Below, one piece after another: positions 27,477-38,241 of a stretch of 64,000 bases of DNA. Source of the stretch: Sphingomonas sp. AOB5 (lineage in GTDB: Bacteria; Pseudomonadota; Alphaproteobacteria; Sphingomonadales; Sphingomonadaceae); assembly GCF_029433115.1 (NCBI RefSeq), contig NZ_JARNTV010000006.1, forward strand, positions 60,578 through 124,577. The letters run 5' to 3'. Below the pieces are notes generated by a model, which ran no database searches, was not told where the DNA came from, and saw nothing but the letters and a program-made list of their open reading frames with translations. Position 1 is the first letter of the stretch; each line of letters opens with the position of its first letter. Position numbers and translations under genes: made by a program.

Positions 27477-28526
27477 TCAGTAGGACTCCACCAGCACGTC
27501 GGTATACAGCTCGGCCGGATCCGGCTCGGGGGCGGACTCGGCGAAGTCCGCGGATTCGTTGACCAGCTTGCGGATCTCGGCCTCGATCGGCTTCAGATCC
27601 TCTTCCTTGACGCCCAGCGTTTCGAGTTCGCGCTTCACCGCCTCGATCGGGTCGGACTTGTCGCGGACCGACTGGACCTCCTCGCGGCTGCGATACTTGG
27701 CCGGATCGGACATGGAGTGGCCGCGATAGCGGTAGGTCTTCATCTCAAGGATGATCGGCCCCTTGCCGCTGCGGACCCATGCCAGCGCTTCCTCGGCAGC
27801 GCCACGGCACGCCAGCACGTCCATGCCGTCGACCTGGATGCCGGGAATGCGGAAGCTCTCGCCGCGCTTGTACAGCTGGTCTTCGCTCGACGAGCGGTTG
27901 ACGCTGGTGCCCATGGCGTACTGGTTGTTCTCGATCACATAGATGATCGGGAGCTTCCAAAGCTCGGCCATGTTGAAGCTTTCATACACCTGGCCCTGGT
28001 TCGACGCGCCATCGCCGAAATAGGCCATGGCGACGCCGCCATCCTCATTATATTTGTGCGCGAACGCCAGCCCGGTGCCGAGCGAGACCTGCGCGCCGAC
28101 GATGCCGTGGCCGCCGTAGAACTTCTTCTCGGTCGAGAACATGTGCATCGAACCGCCCTTGCCGCGCGAGATACCCGCAGCGCGGCCGGTCAGTTCGGCC
28201 ATGATCACATTGGGATCGATGCCGTAAGCGAGCATGTGGCCATGGTCGCGATAGCCGGTGATCACCGAATCCTTCTCGCCGTCGAGCGCCGACTGAAGGC
28301 CGACCGCGACCGCTTCCTGGCCGATATAGAGGTGGCAGAAGCCGCCGATGAAGCCGAGGCCGTAGAGCTGGCCCGCCTTCTCCTCGAAGCGGCGGATGAG
28401 CAGCATCTGCTTGTAGAAACCAAGCAGCTCTTCCTTGGTCGCCTTGTACCTATCCGGTTCGTTTGGCCGTTCGCGGTTGGATACTGCAGGTTGGCTTGGG
28501 GCTTTCTTCGCCGGCGTTTTTGCCAC
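27477..28526 (-). CDS. pdhA: pyruvate dehydrogenase E1 component, alpha subunit
   Basis: 349 aa from a GTG at 28526 with AGAGGA 11 nt upstream. The Lys/Pro/Ala-rich N-terminus is followed by the E1 alpha core. This has the thiamine-diphosphate motif [17 protein letters not shown] with Asn in [10 protein letters not shown], and the phosphorylation-loop region [15 protein letters not shown], whose His and Arg are catalytic. First gene of the pdhA-pdhB pair; E1 beta follows after 1 bp and a strong terminator closes the unit. Confidence 0.97.
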   Translation of the reverse strand: MAKTPAKKAPSQPAVSNRERPNEPDRYKATKEELLGFYKQMLLIRRFEEKAGQLYGLGFIGGFCHLYIGQEAVAVGLQSALDGEKDSVITGYRDHGHMLAYGIDPNVIMAELTGRAAGISRGKGGSMHMFSTEKKFYGGHGIVGAQVSLGTGLAFAHKYNEDGGVAMAYFGDGASNQGQVYESFNMAELWKLPIIYVIENNQYAMGTSVNRSSSEDQLYKRGESFRIPGIQVDGMDVLACRGAAEEALAWVRSGKGPIILEMKTYRYRGHSMSDPAKYRSREEVQSVRDKSDPIEAVKRELETLGVKEEDLKPIEAEIRKLVNESADFAESAPEPDPAELYTDVLVESY

Positions 28527-28569
28527 GATCAGTCGATCCTCTTCCCGGGGAGGGGGTGTCAGGGGGGTG

Positions 28570-28599
28570 CCTATAGGCGCGAACCTAGCCCGGACGCAA
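28570..28599 (-). promoter_or_regulatory. possible pdhA promoter
   Basis: On the minus strand TTGCGT (28599-28594), 18 bp, TATAGG (28575-28570). The predicted leader is about 37 nt. Confidence 0.4.
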
Positions 28600-28682
28600 C
28601 GTCAACGCGGCATCGGACGCACTTTCAATAGGGTAGCAGGTTCACGAATGACACCGCTTACCATAGCAAGAGGCGCTGCAAC

Positions 28683-28746
28683 TCGTCATCCCTGCTTTCG
28701 CGAGGATGCCGCCAATGGAGGGATTTCAGCGAACCCCGGCGTCACT
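28683..28746. repeat. decayed REP-like palindrome pair
   Basis: CGTCATCCCTGCTTTCGCGAGGATG and, inverted, the TTCAGCGAACCCCGGCGTCAC stretch resemble the intact pair at 60.96-61.04 kb (cores CCCAGCGAAAGCTGGG). The second half runs into the last codon of ftsB. The rest of 28527-28682 shows nothing beyond the pdhA promoter. Confidence 0.5.
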
Positions 28747-29056
28747 TGTACTTGACGATAACCTCGTCCGGCCGCGCGGCGTTGAGCTGCTTGCGGATCA
28801 GTTCCTCGACCAGATCGGGATCGGCACCCTTGGCCTGGGCGAGCAGGTCGACGCGGTTCTTCAGGACCGCGCGCTGCTTGTCGAGCGTCTGATATTCGGC
28901 GGTGCGCACCGCGACTTCCTGCTTCACGTCCTTCAGCGCGATCACGCCGTTGGGACCGAAGACGGCATTATAGCCGAAAAAGCCCATGGTAACGATGGCC
29001 ACGGCGGGAAGACCCGCGCCGCGAACCATCGTCCAGAATTTCGATTTGCGCCCCAT
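28742..29056 (-). CDS. ftsB: FtsB/DivIC family cell-division protein
   Basis: 104 aa. One membrane helix (about 14-34, AGLPAVAIVTMGFFGYNAVF) is preceded by a short basic cytoplasmic end. A coiled coil follows (about 42-75, KQEVAVRTAEYQTLDKQRAV), then a conserved DPDLVEELIRKQLNAARPDE tail typical of septum formation initiators. With FtsL and FtsQ it links division signals to septal peptidoglycan synthesis. It lies 100 bp downstream of eno on the same strand, a common arrangement in proteobacteria. Confidence 0.9.
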   Translation of the reverse strand: MGRKSKFWTMVRGAGLPAVAIVTMGFFGYNAVFGPNGVIALKDVKQEVAVRTAEYQTLDKQRAVLKNRVDLLAQAKGADPDLVEELIRKQLNAARPDEVIVKYK

Positions 29057-29156
29057 GGACCCGATTCTTGCCTAACGAACAGGGTTAATCAAGCCATAGG
29101 GCAGCTTAATATCAGCTTAAATTACCGTTTTTGCGGCGAATTGAGTCTAGAATAGC

Positions 29157-30443
<1,287 letters not shown>

Positions 30444-30517
30444 CTACTTAGGAGGTCGATGGGTGCGCGCGAGCCTCTAGAGGCTGACGCGCATCCGGGT
30501 CAAATCGCGTTTCGCAT

Positions 30518-30542
30518 GGAACTCGCGATTGCGGCTGTGGTT
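30518..30542 (+). promoter_or_regulatory. candidate EcfG (general stress response) promoter
   Basis: GGAAC (30518-30522) and GGTT (30539-30542) are 16 bp apart, against the alphaproteobacterial EcfG consensus GGAAC-N16/17-CGTT (one mismatch in the -10). The leader to the ATG at 30573 is about 25 nt. The downstream genes are of the membrane-stress kind usually in this regulon. Confidence 0.5.
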
Positions 30543-30572
30543 GTCGTTGCAAACACATGAAAGGTCCTTGGC

Positions 30573-31052
30573 ATGGTTGAAGGAACGACGGGCGACACGC
30601 TGGTGAAGGAAGCGGCCGAAACCGCCACCGAAACGAAGCGCACCGCCGCGGACACGATCCGCGAGGAAGCCGGCAAGCTCGGCACCAAAGCAGCCGACAA
30701 GGCACGCGATTTCGCGGCGGACAACAAGGACAAGGCCACCGGCGCGCTCGACGAGGTCGCCAAGCTGATGCACGGCGCCGCTGCCGATGTGGATGAGCGG
30801 CTGGGCGAGCAGTACGGCAAATATGCCCGTTCGGCCGCCGACGGCATCTCCAAATTCTCCGACACGATCCGCGGCAAGGAAGTCGACGATCTGGTCGCCG
30901 ACGCCACCGATTTCGTGAAGAAGAGTCCGGTGATCGCGATCGGCGCGGCTGCCGCGATCGGCTTCGTGCTGGCACGGCTGATCAAGTCGGGCATCGACGC
31001 CGCGGCCGACCTTGCCGATGGTGACGACGACGAACCGGCCGCCAAGGCCTGA
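30573..31052 (+). CDS. DUF883/ElaB-like membrane-anchored stress protein
   Basis: 159 aa. Residues 1-110 are a charged, Ala-rich amphipathic helix region of LEA/apolipoprotein type (for example AADKARDFAADNKDKATGAL). A single membrane helix near the C-terminus (about 118-137, VIAIGAAAAIGFVLARLIK) is preceded by a KKSP motif. This matches the ElaB/YqjD/DUF883 layout; in E. coli those bind stationary-phase ribosomes at the membrane. First gene of a four-gene unit with YqjE-like and DUF3618 proteins; likely induced in general stress. Confidence 0.75.
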   Translation: MVEGTTGDTLVKEAAETATETKRTAADTIREEAGKLGTKAADKARDFAADNKDKATGALDEVAKLMHGAAADVDERLGEQYGKYARSAADGISKFSDTIRGKEVDDLVADATDFVKKSPVIAIGAAAAIGFVLARLIKSGIDAAADLADGDDDEPAAKA

Positions 31053-31068
31053 CGGAGCATAACCGGGG

Positions 31069-31437
31069 GTGGCTGAACAGGATCGCGAGCCGGAAACCGG
31101 CCCAGAAACCGGTACCGACGAAGGCTATGGCGAGCTGTTCGGCCGCCTGATCGACGACGCCAAGGGCTTGGGCCAGGCCGAACTCGATTATTATCGCGCG
31201 CTGGCCGAGACCAAGATCGACGAGGCGCGGTCGAGCCTGTGGATGGGCGCCGCGGCCGCATCGCTGATGATGGCCGCGTCGATCGCGCTGATTGTCGGGC
31301 TGGTGCTGACGCTGTCGCCGCTGGTCGGCCCCGGTTTCGCGACGCTGATCGTGGTCGCGATTACCTTCGGCGCGTCATGGATATTGGGTACGTTCGCATG
31401 GCGATCGATCAAGCGCATCTTCGGACTGCTCAAATGA
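31069..31437 (+). CDS. phage-holin/YqjE-like membrane protein (DUF1469)
   Basis: 122 aa from a GTG at 31069 preceded by GGGG. A polar N-terminus (GELFGRLIDDAKGLGQAELD) is followed by two adjacent membrane helices (about 58-80 and 84-108). This is the YqjE family shape, found next to YqjD-like genes. It overlaps the next ORF by ATGA. The role is probably envelope maintenance under stress; the holin name reflects fold, not lysis. Confidence 0.82.
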   Translation: MAEQDREPETGPETGTDEGYGELFGRLIDDAKGLGQAELDYYRALAETKIDEARSSLWMGAAAASLMMAASIALIVGLVLTLSPLVGPGFATLIVVAITFGASWILGTFAWRSIKRIFGLLK

Positions 31438-31778
31438 GCGATCTGGAAGCCGCCCGCGCCCGCGCTATCGCGGCCCGCCAGCGGCTGACCGGGACGCTTG
31501 GCGAAGTGCAGGAGCGGCTGAAGCCCTCTACCCTCGCCCATGACGCGATCGGCAGCGCCGCCGAGGGTGCCCTTTCCATTGCGCGCAAGGGTGCCGCTTC
31601 GGTGCGGCAGCGCCCGCTTGCCGTGGCGGCTGTGGCCGGCGCGGTCGGGCTGGTCATGTCGCGCAACTGGATTTCCGATATTCTGGCCGGGCGGAAGAAA
31701 CCGGCCGATGCAACTCCAAAGCCGCAGGCGGGTTTGAAGCCCCGACGCCGCAAATCGACGAAAGGACAGCCATCATGA
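31434..31778 (+). CDS. DUF3618 family protein
   Basis: 114 aa from the ATG at 31434. The N-terminal LEAARARAIAARQRLTGTLGEVQERL is the DUF3618 helix. A weak hydrophobic stretch (about 64-80) and a basic Lys/Arg tail (KPRRRKSTKG) follow. It is coupled to the previous and next genes by 4-bp overlaps. Often found with YqjD/YqjE-type genes; function unknown. Confidence 0.78.
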   Translation: MSDLEAARARAIAARQRLTGTLGEVQERLKPSTLAHDAIGSAAEGALSIARKGAASVRQRPLAVAAVAGAVGLVMSRNWISDILAGRKKPADATPKPQAGLKPRRRKSTKGQPS

Positions 31779-32086
31779 CCAGCCGGAAGAACAAGAGCGC
31801 GATCGACGTCGCAGTGGATAATCCGCTGGCGCTTCTGGCGGGCGGCGTGGCGCTGGGTGCGCTGGTCGGCGCGCTGCTGCCGCGTTCCTCGCGCGAACGC
31901 GACGCGCTGGCCCCGGTCGGCAAGAAGCTGGCGGAACGGACCAGCGAGACGGTGAAGGCGGTCAAGGAAACCGGCCGGGCCGAGATCGAGGGCCTGCTGC
32001 CCAATCGCGACGCGACCAAGGAGAAGGTCAGCCAGTTGATCGAGAATGTGCTGGAAGCCACCAAGGGCGCTGCTGCGAAGGCGTGA
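31775..32086 (+). CDS. small membrane-associated protein of stress cluster
   Basis: 103 aa from an ATG overlapping the previous stop. One hydrophobic segment (about 17-36, PLALLAGGVALGALVGALLP) is followed by a charged amphipathic helix (KETGRAEIEGLLPNRDATKE). It resembles the first protein of the cluster in reverse layout (anchor first, helix second). The last gene of the four. Function unknown. Confidence 0.7.
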   Translation: MTSRKNKSAIDVAVDNPLALLAGGVALGALVGALLPRSSRERDALAPVGKKLAERTSETVKAVKETGRAEIEGLLPNRDATKEKVSQLIENVLEATKGAAAKA

Positions 32087-32136
32087 TAGTCGATATCCGG
32101 CGGATGCGGGGTTGAGCGCCATGCTGCAGTTGCTAA

Positions 32137-32159
32137 GGGAGAGGTGAAATTCCTCTCCC
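32137..32159. terminator. hairpin after the stress cluster
   Basis: GGGAGAGG/CCTCTCCC (8 bp) with a 7-nt loop, no T-run. It may protect the 3' end or attenuate read-through into the DUF4170 gene 12 bp further on. Confidence 0.4.
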
Positions 32160-32171
32160 CGGAAGGTCAGT

Positions 32172-32384
32172 ATGAGCAAACTCCATCTCGTCTTCGGCGG
32201 TCGCGTCACCGATCCGCAGACGCTCGATTTCCAGGATCCGTCGAAGCTCGACGTGGTCGGCATCTTCCCCGACTATGCCAGCGCCGAAAAGGCGTGGCGG
32301 GGTGCGGCGCAGAAGACCGTCGACGACGCCGAAATGCGCTATGTGGTGGTCCATCTCCACCGCATGCTCGAACCCGACGCCTAA
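32172..32384 (+). CDS. DUF4170 family protein
   Basis: 70 aa. The block LHLVFGGRVTDPQTLDFQD and VVGIFPDYASAEKAWRGAAQ and the C-terminal MRYVVVHLHRMLEPDA cover the whole DUF4170 domain. A small cytoplasmic alpha/beta protein common in alphaproteobacteria. No known activity. It overlaps the convergent monooxygenase gene by 4 bp. Confidence 0.88.
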   Translation: MSKLHLVFGGRVTDPQTLDFQDPSKLDVVGIFPDYASAEKAWRGAAQKTVDDAEMRYVVVHLHRMLEPDA

Positions 32385-33847
32385 GCCGCCTTCACGCCTG
32401 CCGGCACCGGATTGGAGAATTCCATTTCGGTGTCGAGCGACCCGAAGCGCAGCGCCATCAGGTCGCGCGAGTAATTCTGGTTGAGCATCCACGGCTTGCG
32501 CGTGCCTTGACGCGGGAACTTCTCCATCGCGCGCTGGACATAGCCGGAGGTGAAATCGAGAAACGGCTTCTCCTCGACCGCACCGGCCAGCCGTGGCGTG
32601 ATCTGGCGCATGCCGCGCTTCTTCATCGCGTTGAGCAGGCGGCACATATATTCGCAGGTCAAGTCCGCCTTAAGCGTCCATGAGGCGTTGGTGTAGCCGA
32701 ACGACAGCGCCAGATTGGGCACGTCGGACAGCATCATGCCCTTGTAGGTGGTCGCCTTGCTCAGATCGACCGCGGCGCCATCCACGCTCAGCTGGATATC
32801 GCTGATCAGTTGAAGCTCGAGTCCCGTCGCGGTCACGACCAGATCGGCCGGCAGCACCTCGCCCGACTGCAGCTTGATCCCTTCGGGCACGAACCGGTCG
32901 ATATGCCCGGTCACCACGGTCGACTTGCCCTCGCGGATCGACTGGAACAGATCGGCGTCCGGCACCAGGCACACGCGCTGATCCCACGGATTGTAGCTCG
33001 GCGTGAAATGGGTGCCGACATCATAGTCCGGCCCCAACTCGTCGCGGACCATCTGGAGCATCCGCTCCTTCACCTTCTCAGGCCGCTTGCGCGCGAGGCG
33101 GAAGAAGAATTGCTGGAGCAGCACATTCTTCCAGCGGGTCATCCCATAGGCGGTCATCGCCGGGAGCATCTTGCGCAGGCGGTTGGCGATCCCGTCTTCC
33201 GACGGCCGCGATACGACATAGGTCGGCGAACGCTGCAGCATGGTGACGCTGGCCGCCTGCTTCGCCATTTCGGGAACCAGCGTGACCGCGGTCGCACCGC
33301 TGCCGATCACGACGACCTTCTTGTCCTTGTATTCGATATCGCCGGTCCAGAATTGCGGATGGGCGATCTGGCCGTTGAAGTCCGCCACGCCTTCGAAATC
33401 GGGCGTATAGCCGCGGGCGTAATTATAATAGCCGGTGCACATGAAGAGGAAATTGCAGGTGAAGCGCACTTCCCTGCCCTCGCTCTCGGCCACCACGTCC
33501 CATGCGGCGTCCGCGGTCGACCAAGCCGCACTCTTCACCTTCGTGCGATAGCGGATATGCTTGTCGATGCCGTTCTCGGCGGCGGTTTCCTCGAGATAGC
33601 TCAGGATCGACGGACCGTCGGCGATCGCCTTGGCATTGGTCCATGGCTTGAACGAGAAGCCGAGCGTGTACATGTCCGAATCCGAGCGGATTCCGGGATA
33701 GCGGAACAGATCCCAGGTACCGCCCAGCCGCTCGCGGCCTTCGAGGATCACATAGCTGCGGTCCGGGCAATTCTTCTGCAGATGATAGCCCGCGCCGACA
33801 CCGGACAGCCCCGCGCCCACCACCACGACATCGAAATGCTCAGTCAT
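32381..33847 (-). CDS. flavin-containing (Baeyer-Villiger-type) monooxygenase
   Basis: 488 aa. The N-terminal FAD motif VVVGAGLSGVGAGYHL is followed by the Baeyer-Villiger-like fingerprint FNGQIAHPQFWTGD and then a second dinucleotide motif VVIGSGATAVTLVPEMA for NADPH. The LVVTATGLEL block is typical of this class. It would insert one oxygen atom next to a carbonyl, or oxidise an N- or S-atom, using NADPH and O2. Substrate unknown. Monocistronic, between the DUF4170 gene and a REP-like element. Confidence 0.88.
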   Translation of the reverse strand: MTEHFDVVVVGAGLSGVGAGYHLQKNCPDRSYVILEGRERLGGTWDLFRYPGIRSDSDMYTLGFSFKPWTNAKAIADGPSILSYLEETAAENGIDKHIRYRTKVKSAAWSTADAAWDVVAESEGREVRFTCNFLFMCTGYYNYARGYTPDFEGVADFNGQIAHPQFWTGDIEYKDKKVVVIGSGATAVTLVPEMAKQAASVTMLQRSPTYVVSRPSEDGIANRLRKMLPAMTAYGMTRWKNVLLQQFFFRLARKRPEKVKERMLQMVRDELGPDYDVGTHFTPSYNPWDQRVCLVPDADLFQSIREGKSTVVTGHIDRFVPEGIKLQSGEVLPADLVVTATGLELQLISDIQLSVDGAAVDLSKATTYKGMMLSDVPNLALSFGYTNASWTLKADLTCEYMCRLLNAMKKRGMRQITPRLAGAVEEKPFLDFTSGYVQRAMEKFPRQGTRKPWMLNQNYSRDLMALRFGSLDTEMEFSNPVPAGVKAA

Positions 33848-33902
33848 TCGCCTCTCCGCTTTCCGTCATGCTTACACGAATGTAAGTAGCGGAGCCAAGC
33901 CT

Positions 33903-34003
33903 ATTCTCCCCTCCCGCTTGCGGGAGGGGTCGGGGGAGGGCTTGCGTCCCCCGTTCGAGACATGCCCTCCCCTAACCCCTCCCGCAAGCGGAAGGGGGAC
34001 TAG
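33903..34003. repeat. REP-like long inverted repeat
   Basis: CCCCTCCCGCTTGCGGGAGGGG and GGGGGAGGGC on the left are mirrored by GCCCTCCCC and CCCCTCCCGCAAGCGG on the right, with about 25 bp between. The core CTCCCGC-x-GCGGGAG also forms the gyrA terminator. It fills the gap between the monooxygenase start and the tamB end. Confidence 0.7.
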
Positions 34004-37000
34004 TAATCCCGCGAATAACGGATGCTGACGCTCGACCCGCCGAACGACCCGGTCTGCGACAGGATCGACAGCGCCCGGCTCAGCGCGATCTCCAGCTGGG
34101 TGGCGGTGAAGCCCCGCGCGTCGGTGATCACCTCGATATAGATATCGTCGGTAATGTACTGCCCCGCCGCCAGGGCCGTCCCGCGTCCGCTGGTATCGTC
34201 GGCGGCAAGGATGCGCAGCCGGTCGATACCCACCGCCGAGCGCAGCTGACCCAGCGGGTTCAAACCGCCCGATCCGCGCAACGCGTTCAGCGATGCGGCA
34301 AGCTGGATCGCCTCGGTCGCCGACAAATTGGTCACCGTGCTGCCGAACAGGATCCGCGACAGCACCTCCTCTTGCGGCAGCGCCGGGGTGGAGGTGAAGC
34401 TGATCCGCGGCGCCTGTGCGGTGCCGGTGATGTTCAGGATCGCGGTCACGCCCTCGGCATTGGTGGTCGCGCTGATGTCGATCGCCGGATTGTAGCTGTT
34501 GCCGCCGCCGAAGCGGATCGTGCCGCGATTGACGGTGAAACGCTTGCCCGCAAACTCATAGGTGCCGCGCACCAGATTGGCGGTGCCGGTGATCTGCGGA
34601 TCGGTGTTGGTGCCGCGCACGAACAGATTGGCGCGCCATTCGGACTCCAGCCCCATGCCGTTGATGAACATCTCGTTCTCGGCCGTGATGCGCAGGTCCA
34701 GATCGAACCGCCCGAATGCAGCCGCCTGGGCGCGCTGTTCGGACGTCTTGAACACGTCGCTCTTGCGTCGCACGCCGCTCAGTTCGCTCACGTCGGCGGC
34801 ACCCTGACGGATCACTTCATAGCGCGCGTCAGGGATTTCGAGCCGCCCGCTGATCTTGCCGCCATTCGCGTCGCTGGTGATGGTGAGTTGCCCCGTCGCG
34901 GTCGCCGACAGCGCATCGCTGCGCGCCAGCCGGGCATTGTCCAGATCGGCGGTGATGTTGATCGGGAAGCCCGCGTCGGAGGACAGGCCTATCGTGCCCT
35001 TGGCCTTGACCGTCCCCGACCCGGCGACCGCGCTCAGGCTGTTCAGCACCAGCCGGTCGTCGTTGAATGTGCCGTCGATGCTCATTTTCGACAGGCGGGT
35101 GCCAAAAGTCTCGTTCTCATAGACCAGGTTGCTGGCGCGCACGACGCCGCTGAAATCGGGCGAGCGCACGCGGCCGGTAAAGTCCGCCGCAATCCCGATC
35201 GGCCCCTCGACATGCTGGCCGGACAGGCCCGCAAGCGAGAAGATCACCGCCGCCGGGCCGTTATAGCGGATGCCGCCCGAGAGCGGCGCGGCCAGCAGTC
35301 GCTCCTGCCAGCTTCCGGCATTCGGCCCCAGCGGGCTGAGCGTCGTCACCATCCGGCCGATGGTGGTGTCGCCGCGCTTGATCAGCGCGCGCGCATCGCC
35401 GCCATCGGGGGTCAGCTTGCCGACGAACACCACGTTCACCGGTACCGACACCTGCGACAGGCTGGATCGGGTGAAGTTTGCAATCTCGATCCGCCCGTTC
35501 GCCTGCGGGAAGCTGCTCGGCGTGGGCTGGGAGAAGTCGAGGCTGCCGGTGGCCGATCCGCCGACGCCAAGCCCCGGCACGAACGCGTTGACCAGCGCCA
35601 GATCGAGTGCATCGACGCGCGTCTGAAAGGTCAGGCCCGAACCATAGGTGCCCGCGATCCGCGCGCTGCCGCGATCGAACGCGATACGGGTGGGCATCAG
35701 GCGATAGGTCTTGCCCTCGAAGGTGATCCGCGCCGGCGATCCCTTGGGCGTGCGGAAGCCGACGCCACCGCCTTTGCCGTCCACCGCGACCAGCCACTGG
35801 TCAGGGCGCAGCAATGCGTTGGCCGCGACCTTGAACGGCACACCCGACGATCCGTCGAGATAGGCCTGCGCGGTGCCGCTGCCGCCCTTGTAATCGATCT
35901 TCACGCGCGCGGTCTTGATGGTGAAGCCGCCGCTGCGCATCGCCGCGACCTGCGCGTCCGCCACTACCTGCGGCGTCTCGGTCAGCAGCACCATGCCCTT
36001 CACGACCGCCCGTCCGATGGTGATTTCGGCCACGCCAGGGATCTGCGCATTGTTGGCCCGCGCATCGAAATCGGCACGCTGGATATCGCCCTGCGCCGAA
36101 AGCTGCGCGCTGCCGGTCACACCCGATCCGGCGAATTCGAGGCGTCCGGCGAACGGTCCCGCCGGAACCTGCTGGAGCTTCCCGTTGATATCCATCCCCG
36201 CGAACCGCGCGGTGCGGATATCGACGCTCAGCGACCTGCCGGTCTGCACCAGCACGCTCGCGGTGAACGGCCCGTAATCGGTGTCGCCCTTGGCATCGAT
36301 CGCATAGGCGCCGCTGGGGCTGCCCTTCACCAGTGCTTCGAGATTGACCAGCCCGACGCCCACGCCCGGCCGCGGCGCGCGGATCGCCACCACCGGCGCA
36401 CTCAGCGATCCGGTGATGCGCGCGGTCATCGGCCCGTACTGGGTCGAAACGCCATCGGCATTGAGCAACAGGCTGCCGCTCGGGTCATAACGGCCCGATC
36501 CGCCGGTGATACGGAATTGCGGCGCAAGCAGGCGCAGTTCGGTGAAGGTCACGATCCCGTTCTGATCGAACCCGACCTTGGCCGATGCGCTGGCATTGCC
36601 GCCCAGGAAATTGCGCACGCCGTCGCTGTACAGCTTCACGCTGGTACCCGCGACATGGCCGCGAATGCCCCAGCCCCCGCCCTGCGGCGCATACAGTTCG
36701 GCATCGGTGGTCAGGTTGACCACGCCCACGCCGTCGATCTCGTAATCATTGACCCGGCCCTTCAGCGCGCCGGCATAATGGCCGTTGCCCAGATCCGCCG
36801 CGATCACCGCGGTCGCGTCGATCCGGTCGGACTTGAGCTTGAGATTGTCGGACAGCAGCTGATCGCCTGAAATGGCGAGATCGCCCTCCACGGTCAGATT
36901 GGTCACCAGCCCGCCCGCCGCGGCGTTCAGTCCGGAGACCCGCGCGGCCTTGGCCCGGATCGGTACCAGGATACGATCCGCATCCACCCGCGCCTTGCCC

Positions 37001-38241
37001 TCGGCAAACAATTTCTCGACCCGCGTCTCGCCGAACCCTAGCGACGAGGCCTGCAGCTTGTAATCGACCACCGGCGCCGCGAACTGCCCGTTGAGCAGCA
37101 TTGCGAACCGCACATCGCTGCCGTTCAGATTGGGCGCGATGGCGCCGGGCGTCAGCAGCATCGCTTCGGTGCGGAAATTGCCGAACCGGCTCGCAGCGAA
37201 ATCGAGCAGGCCGTCCGCGGTGACGTCGAGCGCGCTCGATCGCAGGTGCAGCTTGGTCGCCGCCTTGCGATCCGCCCAGGCGACATCGAGCGACACGTCG
37301 AGCTGTGGCGAAGCCAGCCGCTCGACCGGCCCCTTCAGGTACAGGCCGGGATTGGTCAGCCCGCGTGCAGAGAAGGTGCCGTCCTTCGCGGTCAGCGCCA
37401 GATCGGCCAGTTCGGCGCCACCCAGCGTGCTGACGGCCTGCCCCTTCCAGCTCTTCCAGCTGCCGTCGCCGGTAAGCGAGAAGGTCAGCGGCTGATCCAC
37501 ACCCGAAAGCCCCGCGACCAGCCCGTTGGCGGGCGCGTTCAGCCGCACGTCGAAATCGAGCTTGTTCTGATCGGGCACCGCGTCGAGCTTCACCGACAGC
37601 AAATCGCCGCCCGCGATACCGGCGGCGCTCAGCGTGCCGCCATTGGCGTCGACCTGCGCGCGGCCGCCCGCGATATGCGCCTTGCCGCTCAGCTTCGCGA
37701 TATGCCGCTTGCCGGTCACCGCAGGCCCGATCTCGATCCGCGCGATGTCCAGCTTGGCGATGTCGATATCGAGATCGGGCAGCCATGGCGCGTTGGGATC
37801 GCTGGGAACGGGCTTCAGCGCCGGCATCCGGTCGAACGTCACCAGCGGGCTGGCAACCGAGCGAATATCGACATGGTTGGAGAGATAGCGGAACGGCCGC
37901 CAGTCGAGCGAGATGGTCTGCGCCTTGGCAAACGCACCCTTGGTGTCGCGCACCTCGACATCGCGCAGCACCAGCGCGCCGTAGAGCGACCCCTCGATCC
38001 GCGCGACGCGGATATTGAGCCCGGATTCGGTCGTGTAATTGCTGATCTGCCGCGCGACGAACGCCCGGCCCGGCCCGGTATTGATTGCGAACAATGTCGC
38101 CCCGAGCAGCACTGCGACCGCGACCACCGCGATGGCAGCCCATTTCGCCACGCGCCGCCACACCGGCGCACGCTCGCGGACGGGTTCGGTGACCGTGACG
38201 GTTTCGGTCTCGACGGGCTGTTCGGGGGTATCGGGAACCAT
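34000..38241 (-). CDS. tamB: translocation and assembly module protein TamB
   Basis: 1413 aa. A cytoplasmic N-terminus is followed by one membrane helix (about 34-53, KWAAIAVVAVAVLLGATLFA), a very long periplasmic beta-rich body of AsmA-like repeats, and the conserved C-terminal DUF490 domain (last about 350 residues) ending GGSSVSIRYSRDY. TamB spans the periplasm as a hydrophobic groove and works with TamA in phospholipid transport and outer-membrane protein assembly. Its ATG shares one base with the tamA stop, so the two genes are coupled. Confidence 0.95.
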   Translation of the reverse strand: MVPDTPEQPVETETVTVTEPVRERAPVWRRVAKWAAIAVVAVAVLLGATLFAINTGPGRAFVARQISNYTTESGLNIRVARIEGSLYGALVLRDVEVRDTKGAFAKAQTISLDWRPFRYLSNHVDIRSVASPLVTFDRMPALKPVPSDPNAPWLPDLDIDIAKLDIARIEIGPAVTGKRHIAKLSGKAHIAGGRAQVDANGGTLSAAGIAGGDLLSVKLDAVPDQNKLDFDVRLNAPANGLVAGLSGVDQPLTFSLTGDGSWKSWKGQAVSTLGGAELADLALTAKDGTFSARGLTNPGLYLKGPVERLASPQLDVSLDVAWADRKAATKLHLRSSALDVTADGLLDFAASRFGNFRTEAMLLTPGAIAPNLNGSDVRFAMLLNGQFAAPVVDYKLQASSLGFGETRVEKLFAEGKARVDADRILVPIRAKAARVSGLNAAAGGLVTNLTVEGDLAISGDQLLSDNLKLKSDRIDATAVIAADLGNGHYAGALKGRVNDYEIDGVGVVNLTTDAELYAPQGGGWGIRGHVAGTSVKLYSDGVRNFLGGNASASAKVGFDQNGIVTFTELRLLAPQFRITGGSGRYDPSGSLLLNADGVSTQYGPMTARITGSLSAPVVAIRAPRPGVGVGLVNLEALVKGSPSGAYAIDAKGDTDYGPFTASVLVQTGRSLSVDIRTARFAGMDINGKLQQVPAGPFAGRLEFAGSGVTGSAQLSAQGDIQRADFDARANNAQIPGVAEITIGRAVVKGMVLLTETPQVVADAQVAAMRSGGFTIKTARVKIDYKGGSGTAQAYLDGSSGVPFKVAANALLRPDQWLVAVDGKGGGVGFRTPKGSPARITFEGKTYRLMPTRIAFDRGSARIAGTYGSGLTFQTRVDALDLALVNAFVPGLGVGGSATGSLDFSQPTPSSFPQANGRIEIANFTRSSLSQVSVPVNVVFVGKLTPDGGDARALIKRGDTTIGRMVTTLSPLGPNAGSWQERLLAAPLSGGIRYNGPAAVIFSLAGLSGQHVEGPIGIAADFTGRVRSPDFSGVVRASNLVYENETFGTRLSKMSIDGTFNDDRLVLNSLSAVAGSGTVKAKGTIGLSSDAGFPINITADLDNARLARSDALSATATGQLTITSDANGGKISGRLEIPDARYEVIRQGAADVSELSGVRRKSDVFKTSEQRAQAAAFGRFDLDLRITAENEMFINGMGLESEWRANLFVRGTNTDPQITGTANLVRGTYEFAGKRFTVNRGTIRFGGGNSYNPAIDISATTNAEGVTAILNITGTAQAPRISFTSTPALPQEEVLSRILFGSTVTNLSATEAIQLAASLNALRGSGGLNPLGQLRSAVGIDRLRILAADDTSGRGTALAAGQYITDDIYIEVITDARGFTATQLEIALSRALSILSQTGSFGGSSVSIRYSRDY

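Noticed and set aside
33903..34003. CRISPR-like or insertion-sequence end structure
   Set aside because: Palindromic G/C-rich units without regular spacers or a transposase; fits REP-type intergenic repeats.
34372..36870. 832-codon open frame antisense to tamB
   Set aside because: Shadow of tamB codon bias; no ribosome site, no recognisable domain.
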